Source: Ampullaceana balthica (taxonomy: Eukaryota; Mollusca; Gastropoda; Lymnaeidae). From it: a stretch of DNA of 64,000 nt. Every line of letters starts with the position of its first letter. Position 1 is the stretch's first letter. A model generated the notes under the pieces. That model was given only the letters and a program-made list of their open reading frames with translations. It was not told the origin of the DNA and did not search any database. The DNA lies in assembly GCA_944989445.1 (NCBI GenBank), contig CALYLW010000736.1, positions 141,001 through 205,000 of the forward strand, in the 5' to 3' direction. The translations under genes and the position numbers were made by a program. Below are positions 1 through 13,300 of this stretch, piece after piece.

Positions 1-684
<684 letters not shown>

Positions 685-1394
685 AGATCATAACATTTTC
701 CTTGTTTAAATTTTAGAGACGTTTGATATTCTAAAAAAAAAGGTATTTAAAATGTCTTAATTAACTCAAAAGTTATTTCACTTTAAATATTAAGATGAGT
801 ATTCTTATCTGGTTGAGTTAGCGCGATGTTTTTGTGTGGTAAATGTTTATAGTATCTTGTTTATTATCATAAGGTATTTATTTAATTATGAATATATAAT
901 ATATGAAAGGATTAGTAAAATATTTGTGTAAACAGTGCATGAAAGCTGTGGTAGAGAAGTTGAACAACATTGTTTGTAGGAAGAGGGCAAAAAAAGTTTA
1001 TACAAATATAGGAGAATATCATCCAAAATAGTAAAGAATGATAGCTGATACACACATAACTCAATATTGCTCTCATTGATATTAAATGAAAGATAAACCT
1101 TTAGCTGAATATATATGGAATATATGCTATAATTGAATTACCAAAGTATTGATCGTCGATCCTAAATAAACATAACGAAACGTAAAATTAATTTTAAAAC
1201 ATTATTTAAAGGTTGTGATAAAGAGTTAATCTAAATAATGTGTATTAGTTGAGCAACGATGATAAGCAAGTTAAAAAGGTATACATGTAAATTCAGTAGC
1301 ACGCTTGCATTTTAGACTGCGCATAATTAACTCATTAACTAATCGTTTCTTGTAGCTTTTAAATTATAAGGCTTAACAAGTCCACTCTAATATT

Positions 1395-1677
1395 TCGTTT
1401 AAATTAAATGACTCCCAAAGTCACTTTTCGAATTTTCATTTCAACAAACGAACGCTCTAAATACTTAACCCAATATATACAATTGTTTGTGTCCCTTCCT
1501 TCCAACACTCAATTCAAATTTGGGGAGTGACATTCTTTGACCCACAAACCTTTGATGGAATTTTTCATAATGTCTACAACCAAAGATAGAAGGCTCGGCA
1601 TTATCCCTGTCCAGTGTTGTAAATTTCAAATCCTTGCTGAAGGTCAACTTATCAGAGGCAGTACCTAAGTTTGCCAA
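1395..1677 (-). pseudogene. Relic of a FREP last exon (FReD fragment)
   Basis: The minus strand keeps [15 protein letters not shown], then drifts through several frames in which SPNLN, CIYWVK and a decayed version of the [11 protein letters not shown] tail can be read. It lacks the first third of exon 5, and no exon 1-4 partner lies upstream (higher coordinates). The 3' flank at 0.8-1.3 kb matches the 3' flanks of FREP-A and FREP-B, so it is a truncated tandem unit rather than a processed copy. Confidence 0.75.
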
Positions 1678-1849
1678 AACAAAAAACGAAATTAACAGCC
1701 CGAGTTAGAACCATGGTAGGCAAACTGTATCAACATTTTGAACATTCACGTCAGTCAATAGTTTAAAACCAAATGTTCGTTAAATCGACAGGAAAAGTAT
1801 TATTTGTCGGTCACTATTTTTTATTATTTTATAATTATTTTTACTGTTT

Positions 1850-2600
1850 GACTTCCAATGATTTGTAAGTGATGGGTCGATTAATCGTACAAAATAAATT
1901 AATTGTTAAATATTTTTTTACGATAAATCGAAAAATTAATCGTTAATTTCCACAGCCATATTAAATAGCAATGTAATTAATCTGATCCATGGGTAAGTTC
2001 AATATACATTATTTATTTTTGGATTCTTTATTGGAACGCGAAAAAAAATGTGAATAAAAACGCACAAATATAATTATGTAGTAAATTTCGCTATTTTACG
2101 CAAGGGAGGTTATTCATGTTCTGAGCAGATTGGCACAATATTTCACTCTTCTCACCCCTTAAATATCCATAGTTCGTTTATAATTACGACTTGCTGTACC
2201 TAGTAATATTTTCCCTCTGATGTCTATTGAAGTTTTAACATGTTTATGGAACAATCTGTTTACAGAGAATATATGGATAATGGAAAGGCTATTTTTGTGG
2301 CATCTATCATCTATACACTATCCTTAAATTATAAAGTGGTCAAATGTTGACAGGTAATAAACATAGTTCTCTCAACATTAATAAAATAAATGTTTCTTTC
2401 AATGATATTCAATATTGCAAAATACGCAATGTGTTATATTAGAATTTTCATTCATTCATCTTATCAGCTTTGCAATAGAAATGCACGTATCGGAGATACC
2501 CACGTTTAAATTGATGATGCAATTTGTGACATAAGGATAAGGATGTACGGAAACATAAGTAATAAGAGAGAAGCAACAAAGTCAGACGAATAGTTGGCAA
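1850..2600. other. AT-rich intergenic stretch
   Basis: It starts with palindromic TCGATTAATCG-type sequence (1,870-1,960) resembling the segment at 47,210-47,300, possibly a worn transposon end. Nothing else is recognised. Confidence 0.3.
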
Positions 2601-2755
2601 CAAAAACATAGCTGGTATAATAAATGTGCAAAATAGTTCATAGAGTAGTCGCTCAACATAGCTGGTAAATTTGTCAGCAAAAAAAAGCTGGTTGAATAGC
2701 CCAGTAACATAGCTGGTAGAGTAGTTGGGCCAATATAGCTGGTAGAAGAGTGTAG
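2600..2755 (+). repeat. Imperfect minisatellite, core ACATAGCTGGT
   Basis: The core recurs about five times at irregular 20-45 bp spacing, followed by variable TAGAGTAGT-like segments. Confidence 0.6.
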
Positions 2756-3720
2756 TTAGTAAAATAATTGTTTAACGTTCCTTTGAATCATTAAACATTA
2801 ATATTCATGACAAATAGCTAATTCATTTCCTTTTGTCAATCGAAAAGAATCATTATCATTTAATTTTTTTAAATATTATTTTGCCTATGTTGTAAAATCT
2901 ATAAAATCTGATAAACTTTTGCACTATGTTCTTCCTTGCATTTCTTTTTTAAAGATACTTACAAGAGTCATTTGCAGAGACATCAAAATAACGTAAAGTT
3001 TGAAGCTGTGTCTAATCTTCTTCAAAGTAACTTCAGACGTTGTGGGAATCAAAGTTCTCACTTCAGATATCCGTTATTCTCCTTAATTTATTACTATCAT
3101 TTGCAGTGTTTGTTCTAACATATACTTTTTTGTATAGATGATGTATCAATGAAACAATACCTATTTTTACTTGTAAAGCTATATCCTTATATTTCCTTTC
3201 TAGTGTTTTTTCAGCCCATAAATAAAGTATAGAATTTTTTTTTCTCTAAAAAATAATGTTATTTTTGTAATTATATTTAAACGAATTAGGGTAGTCGAAC
3301 TGTTTAATACATGTTTAGATATATTCTGAAATAATTTGGAATAGAATTAGCTTGTCATTTATTTTGTGTTTGCTAATACGTCTTTCGACAAAGGGCAATA
3401 ACTTTATTAGAATATGAGTTATTAAAATTTCTCAGTTTGTAGAAACTTTTGCTGTTCATTTAAAAAGAAAATGACGTAGATTTCTTTATCATAACTAACG
3501 TATCCAACTTTGTTTGGGCTGCGACTTTGCTTTAGTTTGTTGTTTTTTTGTTTTACAAGATTTTTGACAAATATTTGAAAAATTAACAAATATTTTCTTT
3601 ACTCTTTCAAATTGTATAGGAATTTCTAATACGTAATACACCATTCTACACATTAAAGTGAGAAGCTACTACAATTTAAAAATAGTATATTGTTTAGGGC
3701 CAAGGTTAATGTGATAGTTT
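2756..3720. other. AT-rich stretch, no gene recognised
   Basis: Only short ORFs without domain features or splice context were seen. Confidence 0.3.
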
Positions 3721-3724
3721 AGGG

Positions 3725-4125
3725 CAGGGGCTCCTAACAAGTGGTGCATGCACCCCCCAAGGGGTGTATAAGCAGGTTCCAGGGGGTGCATGACCATTCA
3801 AAGAAAGAAAAAAAAGAAAAAGAGGACGAAAAAAAAAGGAAAAAAGAAGAAGAAGGAAAAAAGAAAGAAACACTGATAATCTGAAAATGTAAGCCATAAG
3901 TATGGCATGCCGCGTTAAAGGGCGCCCATATACAACCTTTTTGATCGATAGTCGTTCGCGCATCGTTCTGGGCATGTCGAAAATGGACAGAAAAAACTTT
4001 TTCGCAAAATGAACGGGTTCGCTCTACGTGTTCCTCGGAATTTCGTGTTTTAAGTCACAGTTTTCAAAAAAAAATTAATTTGGTCATCAAATACGTCAGA
4101 TATATGTCTTCCGGTGACCTTCTAA
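3725..4125 (+). mobile_element. hAT transposon end (same family as 37,216-39,010)
   Basis: It starts CAGGGGCTCCTAAC, followed by CATGCACCCCC-type palindromic sequence. It then matches 37,216-37,590 in order: GGTTCCAGGGG, GGCATGCCGCGT, TACAACCTTTTTGAT, GCTCTACGTGTTCCT. Only the terminal 0.4 kb is present; no transposase of this element is visible here. Confidence 0.65.
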
Positions 4126-5024
4126 CTCAGTTGTTCCGAACCTTTTTATACTCTAGAGCACATTCTAAAATATCGGTATGTTGGCGGGCACCACCTATGT
4201 TTAATCGACAAACACCTTCCATAACTTCTCATTTTCCCATAATTTATTTTCTTATATTCATAATTTATTAATAAATAATAAACACAAATGTTTCAAAATA
4301 AAAAAATAAGTATTCAAATTGCATACACACAGAGAAATTTATTTACAAAACTTAAACAAAGTAAATAAAAAACAAAAATAAAAAGAAAACATTTTATAAA
4401 AAGATATATCAATATATCAATGTGATCTTTGGCATTGCATATCATTGGCCAGTGCCTCACAATTAGGAGAGTATGACGATAATCCTGTTAGCAAACAATC
4501 ATAAAGATGCTCATCGGTGAGTCGAGATCTATATCTTGATTTTCTATTCATGTTTGAAAACAATGATTCGCATTTATATCTCGAACCGAAAAATGATTCA
4601 ATTTTATATGGCACTTTTTTAAAACATGGGAACTTTTATCTGTCCAATGTATTCCAAACGTCATCTGATATTATGGATTTAGCAAAAATATCATTCTTTA
4701 GGTCCAAAATTTCTAACTCTAGTTCTTGTGTTTTACCTTGAACAAATTATGCAATTCATGCGGCCATTTTCATTACATTTATTTGGCAAGTAAACGGATT
4801 GATAAAGAAGGAAACAATTGGCTCGATATGTGTAAACTGCAAAAATCTCTCTTCAAACTGTATTTTTTAAACACTTGAAGATGCTTAGTAAGTAATGACC
4901 CGTTTAATTCATTGTTACCTAGCATTTTCTTCATATGTGGGAAATGTACGAGAGAATGTTTATGAAAATATAATGTCTCTGTCGAATAGTAGCGGGCACA
5001 TACAAATCGTTCCGCGGGCGCCAT
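4126..5024 (-). mobile_element. hAT transposase remnant (GTF2IRD2/SCAND3-like type)
   Basis: It starts at CAGTTGTTCCGAACCTTTTT, a typical hAT terminus. Minus-strand frames read FFINPF, the TQELELEILDLKNDIF segment, VWNTLD and FGSRYKCESLFSNMNRKSRY. RSRLTDEHLYDCLLTGLSSY then follows, the C-terminal dimerisation region of this transposase type. Stops and frame changes make it a pseudogene. The 5' part is missing at 5,024, where the FREP 3' flank begins abruptly. Confidence 0.7.
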
Positions 5025-5584
5025 GGTGCGATGTTTTTGGGTGGTGAATATTTACATCATCATGTTTATAATTGCATCATATTTGTTTACTTTACAAATA
5101 TACAAATAAAAGCACCAGTAAAGTGTTTGTGTAAAAAGTGTGTGCAAGATGTGGTAGAGAAGTGGAACAACGTTTATTTTACAGTATCGGATAAAACAGC
5201 CTATATAAATTTAGAAGTATATCATACAAAATAGTAGAGAATCATTGCTAGTATACAAATATTGCAAAAACGCTCTTGTTGAAATAGCATTTAGATTAAG
5301 AAATTGTGTATACGATTTACTTTAAAGATCGCAGTGTTGTTCGTGGACCCTTAATAAACCGAAAATCGAAGAAATAATGTTTAAAACATTATTCAATGTT
5401 GCTGATATAATAGTGCATCTAAAGGATGTGTATTTAGTATAGCAGCAATGAAGGGAAAGATACAACGGTTTCCTATACATTTTATAAGAACTTTGATTTT
5501 ACACTAAGGTCAATTAGCTTAATAAAGATTCGTTACATGTAGCTATAATATCATATTGTTAAACAAATTTACACTTAAACAACA
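5025..5584. other. 3' flank of FREP-A, paralogous to 820-1,390 and 29,420-30,000
   Basis: The block begins GCGATGTTTTTGGGTGGT and includes GTGGTAGAGAAG and a stretch ending ATACAAAATAG. It recurs in order downstream of the relic exon and of FREP-B. No convincing coding sequence and no clear AATAAA on the minus strand were seen. Confidence 0.6.
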
Positions 5585-5971
5585 TTAAAATTCACTGACT
5601 CCCAAAGCCACTTTTCGTATTTTCATTTCAACGAACGAGCACTCTTTGTTAGGAACCCAATATATAAAATTGTCTTTGCCTGTCCCTCCCCACACACCAT
5701 TCAAATTTGCGGAGTTACAGTTTCTAAACCACCAGCCCGAGTTGTAAAACCCATTAAGTAGTGCACAATTATGTGAAAGCAAGTCATTATCCCTGTCCAG
5801 TGTTGTAAATTTCATATCCTTGTTTTCGGTGATCCTATCAGCGGCTTTTCCAAAGTAAGCACCCAGACGTAAAGTGTACAGATGAGTCTCGTCCTCAACT
5901 TTGAAGTAGTCGTAGTCAGCGTACGAATCAATATTCTCACATCTCATGTCTATTCTTAGCATGTAACGGTC
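5585..5971 (-). CDS. FREP-A exon 5 (FReD C-terminal part)
   Basis: 387 nt, 128 codons plus TAA. It begins [10 protein letters not shown], contains [10 protein letters not shown] (calcium loop), NSGWWFRNC and ANLNGVWGG, and ends with the family's [11 protein letters not shown] segment. The acceptor is TTCACAG. Confidence 0.88.
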   Translation of the reverse strand, partial: DRYMLRIDMRCENIDSYADYDYFKVEDETHLYTLRLGAYFGKAADRITENKDMKFTTLDRDNDLLSHNCALLNGFYNSGWWFRNCNSANLNGVWGGTGKDNFIYWVPNKECSFVEMKIRKVALGVSEF

Positions 5972-7247
5972 CTGTGAAATTTAGCAAAATATATACAAAA
6001 TATTAATAAATTAAAATCATATCAAATTAAACCAATCAAAACTACATATATTCTCTAAATGTGAATGTATAGATTCCAAACTTAGCCTTTTTTCATTTTT
6101 GTAGAAAATAGAATGAAGAAAAAACACTGCAGACAAGTATTCATTTCTTTATGGTTGGTTCCCATTACACTTACAAATCGTAATCATTCCGGATAAACGA
6201 ATGCTCTGGCTCAATTGTAGATCCTACTGTATTAATAGCTATGAAAGTAAAATTTAAAAAATTGTAATTTAACAATTTTATATTTAAAAAAAATTACCTT
6301 AAAATGAAACATATTCATTCAAACAAAATCAATATGTCTATTACCGTTCGGGTCAGGTTAGAGATGACGTCATTACCCAGCCAAAAATCTCCTTGTAAAG
6401 ATCCAAATCCATGTTTATACATGTTCCAGCTAACATTGAAATTTGTGTCACCCTTGACACGGCGCTGGAAGTCATGATGAAAAAAGTATTAAAAATTTGT
6501 AATTAAGCGATCTCGAATAGTATAAATCTACTACGAGCAACAAAGCCCATCCAAGGACGTTCCGCCAGCGTTGGGTGGCATGTTGTAACTCCCCTCCAAC
6601 AGTCGCCTCGACCGGCATACATGTGCATCACGTGAAAAATACTATAAACAGTGTAATAGCCCAAGTCATAGGTTGGTTGTATATGTATCCGTAACGCTAT
6701 GACGTCATTTTTTAAGCTTTTATTTAAATATATATACAAGGCGCGCATCAGGAGGTGTGAAAAATAATTATAAATTAAAAGATTCTTGCCGTTAAAAAAA
6801 TATTATATGACGTAATTGTTTTTGCTTATATTTTAATTTTGGAAAAGAGAGCGATGTAAAAAGAGAATTTGAGGATTTATAATTATAAAATACTACGCAT
6901 ATTTTTCATGAAGTTTAATATTTCGTTTTTATCAAACAAGGATAAGTTACTTGGGCTTTTTGAAAAAAAAATAAAGTGGGCGCGTATGCGCCCTAAAATC
7001 CCTAGTTCATTATAGTTATAATAAATAACTCGTAAAAACAGAGCTTTGGACTATAAATCCCAACGCGCATAACTGAAAATAAAATCTTGGAAGAAATACT
7101 GCACCAAAAATAACTCGTTTTGAGCGTCCGCGTAGACGTGTTCAATATGATTGGCCGTAGGCGTAGGAGTCATATATGTTTGAGGGACCAATCGCTATCA
7201 ATGACCGTACTGTACATTGGCTTTTATTTTATAGGATCTATTATATA

Positions 7248-7310
<63 letters not shown>

Positions 7311-10300
7311 ACCTAAACGAGTATGTGCAATCAAGCATGACGAATGACCCTTGCTGGGGTCGTCCGATCACTGTTGGCAATCGTAGAGGGATGAAAAGAA
7401 AAAAAAAGGGGGGGGGGAGAACTTTTCTTGCGCTAACTTGCGTTATTCATTCACAGAATAACATGTGATTCGTAGTGTAGTGGTTATCACGTCCGCCTTG
7501 CATGCGGAAAGTCCTGAGTTCAAGACCCAGCGGGAACAATTAAAAAAAAATAATTTTTTTTTCTGCCCATTCTTAGCCCCATTTTTTAAGAACAACCGCT
7601 GTGCACATGTCTTAACGTTTACTCAATTTTTTTTTCATTACTTGCTGCTGTTTGTGTCCATTCTCTCACCCCTCCTCCCTCCTCGTTTTTTGCACTATCC
7701 CTGATGAGCAAGTCTGCGGCGTATGCTATGCCACCGGGCGTATCTTGTATAGTCATATTGGAGAATAGTCTTTTAATGTATTCAAATGTGGCAATTAAAA
7801 AAAAAGTTTTTTGTTGTTTTAAAACAAGTAATAATTCTTCTTTCAATGCTCGAGTTACTAAAATACACTACATTCTTGGTATAGTAAAATTTTGCATATG
7901 TTTACATTTTAAGTTTTTAGACTGTCTCTTCATATTCAAGTTTTAAGTTTGCAAATAAATTCATTCTCACTCATTCATGTTAGCAATGATACTTGAACGG
8001 GGAGTGTTCAAGTCATTAAACCAATTACCACAATGATGCTATACATCTGTACGATAATATTTCTAACATCATCTCTTACTTTATTGCACATTTTTAAATT
8101 ATCACAAAGTTTATCTTACCTGTATGATAATCCATCCACCACCGTCAGTTTTTTTATCACAGAGAATTTTTGTATTGCTGTTAATTGTCACCACTTCTCT
8201 GGCATGCAATGAACTGTTCATTCCTCTTTCACATTTTAGGTCACCAGAGGCAATCTAATAATATATGTTACCATGATGACCGAAAGAAAGAGGAAGAAGA
8301 ATAGGTATTTCAAAAAAAAAGGAAAAAAAAAGATTACGGTTACGTACAATTACAAACTTTACAAAATGTCAGTTTGCTGTATTTTTATTACGTAATTACT
8401 ATTGACCAAATAACTTCTTTTCGTTAGTTTTTCGCTCTACTTAATTAATTTTTCATCGTGTATTAGTTATCATATAATATACATTTAATTTGAATACTTC
8501 TGATTATTTACGTGTAATGCTGACGGCATTTACCGAAACGTTTACATATTTATTTATCTAATAATAAGTCTTTACCTGTAGTGCTTTAAACACTCAATGT
8601 TTTTGTACTTCTTTTATTTTACATATGAATCTTCCCTCATTCCAACCTTAAAAACATTTATCAGTAATACATTTTCATGTTGAGAATTAATTATCATCAT
8701 TCTCGTGCTATCTTTTAAATGTTAAATATTCAAATAAATCACTTACTTCTTTCGCCTCTAGTTTTAAGGGCGTAATTGTACTGCTTAAATTTGCAAGAAT
8801 TTCTCTTAATGTCTCTTGACTCGTATGTAAATCATTAAGTTCTTTATAAATCGTATCCACTGTGAGCTTTATGTTGACCTGGTCATCGTTGCTTTGAGTC
8901 AGTTCCTTCTTTGTACCACAAACTTCTATTTTATTTATCAAGTCATTTAATTTGTTGTTTATCTGTGTCAACGAATTGTTATCTTCTTGTAACTTCTTCT
9001 CTATTTGTTGCATAACAATAACGTTTCTGTTTTCCTGGTGCTCATAAATGTTCGTAATATTCATTAACAATTCAGTCATTGAAAAAGTATACATGTAGGC
9101 AATCCTGGATTCTAACTCAGAGAGAACTTGTTTGATATCTGGTTCATGTTTTGTTTTTGGAGACATCAAACTATTCTTTGTAAGTTCTATATCTTTTTCT
9201 GATGCATATGAATCTGAATTTCCCGTTTGGAAACTAAAAGCCATTTTATTCTTGAGAAAATCATTTGGTGATATTAGATTCTTTAGAATCAAACCACTTT
9301 GATCAGAAATAGTTTGTTCATAAGACATTTGAGATTTCATATATAAATCAGGCCCCCCTTTTTCACGAGAGCTGGACACAGTTGACTTTTCTGAGAAATC
9401 AGTTTGACCACTTGCAAGAAAGAAATTAATCCTACATATAAAATGATCTTCCATACAGTCAGCTGTTTCAGTAAAATACAAGCGAATTTCTCCGTGATGA
9501 TCTGACATAGATCCAGTGACGTTTACCGTCTTTCTTGTGTGAGATTGGATTTCAGGGTCTTTAGATAATATCGTAGCCATCAGAGTTCTGTTATTTAGAT
9601 AATAAATGTCCATCTTGATGAGGGACGAGACCTTATCTTCTGTGATGGTGTCCACCTGACAGCGAAGAATTCCACAATAGGATTGACTTTTAAGGGAAAA
9701 GTTTTTTCTCTCCATGCTCAAGTCAAAGCCTAAAATGATAAATTGAATTCTTATTACATGTTGTAGGATGTTCTTACTTACGTTTGGCATTCTACACGCT
9801 TGTGTGTTTATAAGAGCTTAAGTGTATCTCGTTATCTGTTTTCGAGTGTATTTAATTTCTTTAAGCATATGTATTTTTTCACAAAATGTTTTCAAGTTTT
9901 TGCTTACACATTTGTAAAAATGTGTGTATGTGTGATTTTGTATAAGTTTGACTGTTTCCCTCTGGGTGCGTGTGATCATGTCTATGCACGATTGTGCATT
10001 TTGGTGCGTATGAGCACGTTCCAATTTGTGAGTGTCTCTTTAAGTGTGTATATTTATATGCTGTTGTTTACATGCATCTTTTCGTATACATATGTCTTCT
10101 TGAGTTTAAATATATTTAAATAATAGGAAATAATAATTTTTTTACCACGTTTTTATTAACTCGCTTTCGTTGGGAATTGTTTGTTTGTCCAAGATTTTTT
10201 CAAATCTGCCAACGTAAAATTGAACCACTTATGATGGTCCTAGAGATCTGAAAATTTTACCACAGATAGATCTTGGATGACAATGCATTGTATCAAAATT

Positions 10301-13300
10301 TCAGATCGATCAAATTTACCGTTATTAAATTATTGAACTTTTAAGTTTATCTATAGTCTATATAAAAGCATCTGTACCGTCGGCTTTTGTTGACATCTGT
10401 GAGTTTGCCCCGTGACCACATCACAATGTTTTTAAAACGTTGGGCGGGCGCTTGTGAGGTGTTTGGTAAAATAAATAGAGGTAAAAAAATATTTTTAAAA
10501 ACCAGGTTGTTATAAGTGGACTAAAAAGAATAAAATAAATAGAAGTAAAAAAAAAGATTTTTAAAAACCACGTTTTTAGAAGCGGACTAAAAAGAAGAAA
10601 ATAATTTAAAACTTATTAGTTCAAGTACTTCGATTTAATATGACTAAAAACGTTGGGTAGGTGTTTGATATAAAAATTAGAGATTTCTAATTTAGAAGGC
10701 AAAGGAGAGATCTATAAGTGAGAGAATGAGTGAACCGCATATGTTAAACCTCATAAGCGCCCGCCCCACGTTTTTAGTCATATTAAATCGAAGTACTTGA
10801 ACTAATAAGTTTTAAATTATTTTCTTCTTTTTAGTCCGCTTCTAAAAACGTGTTTTTTTTAAATCTTTTTTTTTACTTTTATTTATTTTCAAAATTTAGA
10901 CAAATATGTAATTGTATAACAGTCCGCATACTTAGTTTGTCATAAGTATAAGAATTAAAATATGCTGTTGTAAACAAAATAGAATTTGAAATAATAATAA
11001 TTTTTTAAAAGAAATTGTTACCGCTATTAAACTAAATATCAAACAAAGTATCTGAATCATTTACTACTTTCTTGACCTGACTGTGATAGTTGTATTCCGT
11101 TTTATTTAGTGAAACATCGATAAATTTAAACAAAATGAAAAATCAGTGTTTATGTCTTTATTCAGCAATATTTCCCTTATGAAGTTCAAATAAAAGACGT
11201 TTAACATTTACTTTCTTAAAACTTAAAAAAAACACCTTGCTTTAATTACACACACTAACACACACAGACACACACACATAGATATATATATATATTTATT
11301 GGTGATTTTGTATTAAAGTATTATATTTTTACCACGTTTTTATTACCACATTTTTTATTAACTTGCTGTGTCTGAATGTCTGTCCGCAATTTTACGTGGG
11401 GTGGGCGCATATGAGGTTTTACATATGCAGTTCACTCATTCACTTACTTATCGATCTCTCTTTTGCCTTCTAAATTATAAATCTTTAATTTTTATACCAA
11501 ACACTCGCCCAAAGTTTTTAGTCATATTAAATGACAGTACTTGAACTTAATAATAATAATAATAATAAATTGATAATTTATATAGCGCTGTATCCCAGCT
11601 AGTAACCGGGCTCACAGCGCTTTACATGGAGATCATAACACATATAATATTTAAAAAACCATTCAAATAATTATAACAACATAAAGGACAGTACGTTACA
11701 CATAAACTATGTAAATCATTGTTGTTTCATTAATTTTGTAAATACATTTTGAAAAGATGTGTCTTTAGTGCAGTCTTAAAGGACTTGTTAGTTGGAATAC
11801 TACGGATGTGTAATGGTAGTGAATTCCATTGTTTGGCGGCACAAAAAGAGAATGACCTTTCGCCAAATGTGTTAGTTCGTGTTTTATGAACACAGAGAAT
11901 ACATGTAAACTTATACGTTTTAAATTATTTGCTCCTTTTTAGTCCACTTATAAAAACGTGTTTTTTAAAAAAATCATTTTTTACCTCAATTTATTAATAA
12001 CAGATTTTTAAATGTAAGTAACTTACAGAATAATTAGTTGAATTACATAAATATATGTTTTAGTCACTGGTCATGAAACCTAGTTATTATAAATTTGATT
12101 CAAATAATTAATAAAGGATGAAATCTTATTCTGTCTAGTTTTTTAAGCCACTGGCTGATATCATTAAGCATTCTAGGATTGAGTAAACTTTACTTATAAT
12201 GCATGGATAAATGAATTGACAGCTTCTATTAATAGGGAAGTTTGTTGTAATTTTTTTTTACATCTCATTAGAAAAGATAAAAAGCAACAAAATATATCAA
12301 TTCAAACTTTTAGCTATTCCATTTTTTCATAATGGTATTGGGTTAATATTTTCACCCACAAAATAAAAATTAGAACCAAAAATCTTTTTTTATTTACAAA
12401 AGCTGACATTTTCTCCGGTCAAGACTTAAGGTAGACTAGATACGAACCGCGGCGTAGCATACACCGCAGACTTTCTCATGGATAGTGCAAAGAAAGGAGG
12501 GAAAACACTTGCATCAAGTACAGCACGAAGAAATGAGAACAACTGGAGTGAACCTTGGAGGGGCGGACAACCGACACAAATTTGGTCTTAAGACATGCAC
12601 ACTGCGGTTAGCTACCTGCCACTCACCCACCCTGCACCACCCTCGCTTGCCAACCATAAACTGTGATTAGTCGACCCTAGCGAAGGTCATTCTTTATGCT
12701 TACTTGCACTCCTCTTATGCTTGTTCTGGGGAATTAGATACATAGATATACGCATAAAAAAATTGAAATTTTGTTTTTCAATTCAATGGCAAAATCACTA
12801 AATGCAAGAGAAATGTCTAATTACTCTGAAGATGATTAAAAGAAAACAAAAGTTTGTCAGACTTATATTTTTGTCCTCTGTGGGCATCAGTTAAGCATTT
12901 AAAAGTATACAACTATTTGTTGCTTTTTAAAATTAATTTTTGTTGCTATTTTCATTTAAATCCTTTTACATGATAATATTGTTTTTCTCTTTCAGTTGAT
13001 TAAAAAATAATAATCAGAATGAAAGCATCTTAAATATTTTCGTTTAATCTATTGTTATAAACGATTTGCTCCATTGCAACTTTTAAGTTCTTTAACGTAC
13101 AGGGAAAAATGGGTTAAATTGTTTACTCTGAAGACAGAACAATGATTTCCTTAAATAATTTCAATTGTAGTTAAATTTGTTATGATTGAAACTTTCAAAA
13201 TCTGATCCGTGAGAAATATTTAAAAGTCAAAAATTTAAAAAAAAATATTTAAAAATACAGTTTTAAATCTTAATTTGAATAATGTTTGATTTTATTGGAA

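Noticed and set aside
7468..7538. tRNA-like sequence resembling tRNA-Val
   Set aside because: The anticodon loop does not fit valine and the copy sits in a repeated body with sister copies; read as a SINE head, not a tRNA gene.
9800..10123. 107-codon plus-strand ORF rich in Cys, Val and Phe
   Set aside because: It lies in a TG-rich intron segment that is repeated in FREP-C without a conserved frame.
12485..12670. 61-codon ORF
   Set aside because: It lies wholly inside a SINE-like repeat.
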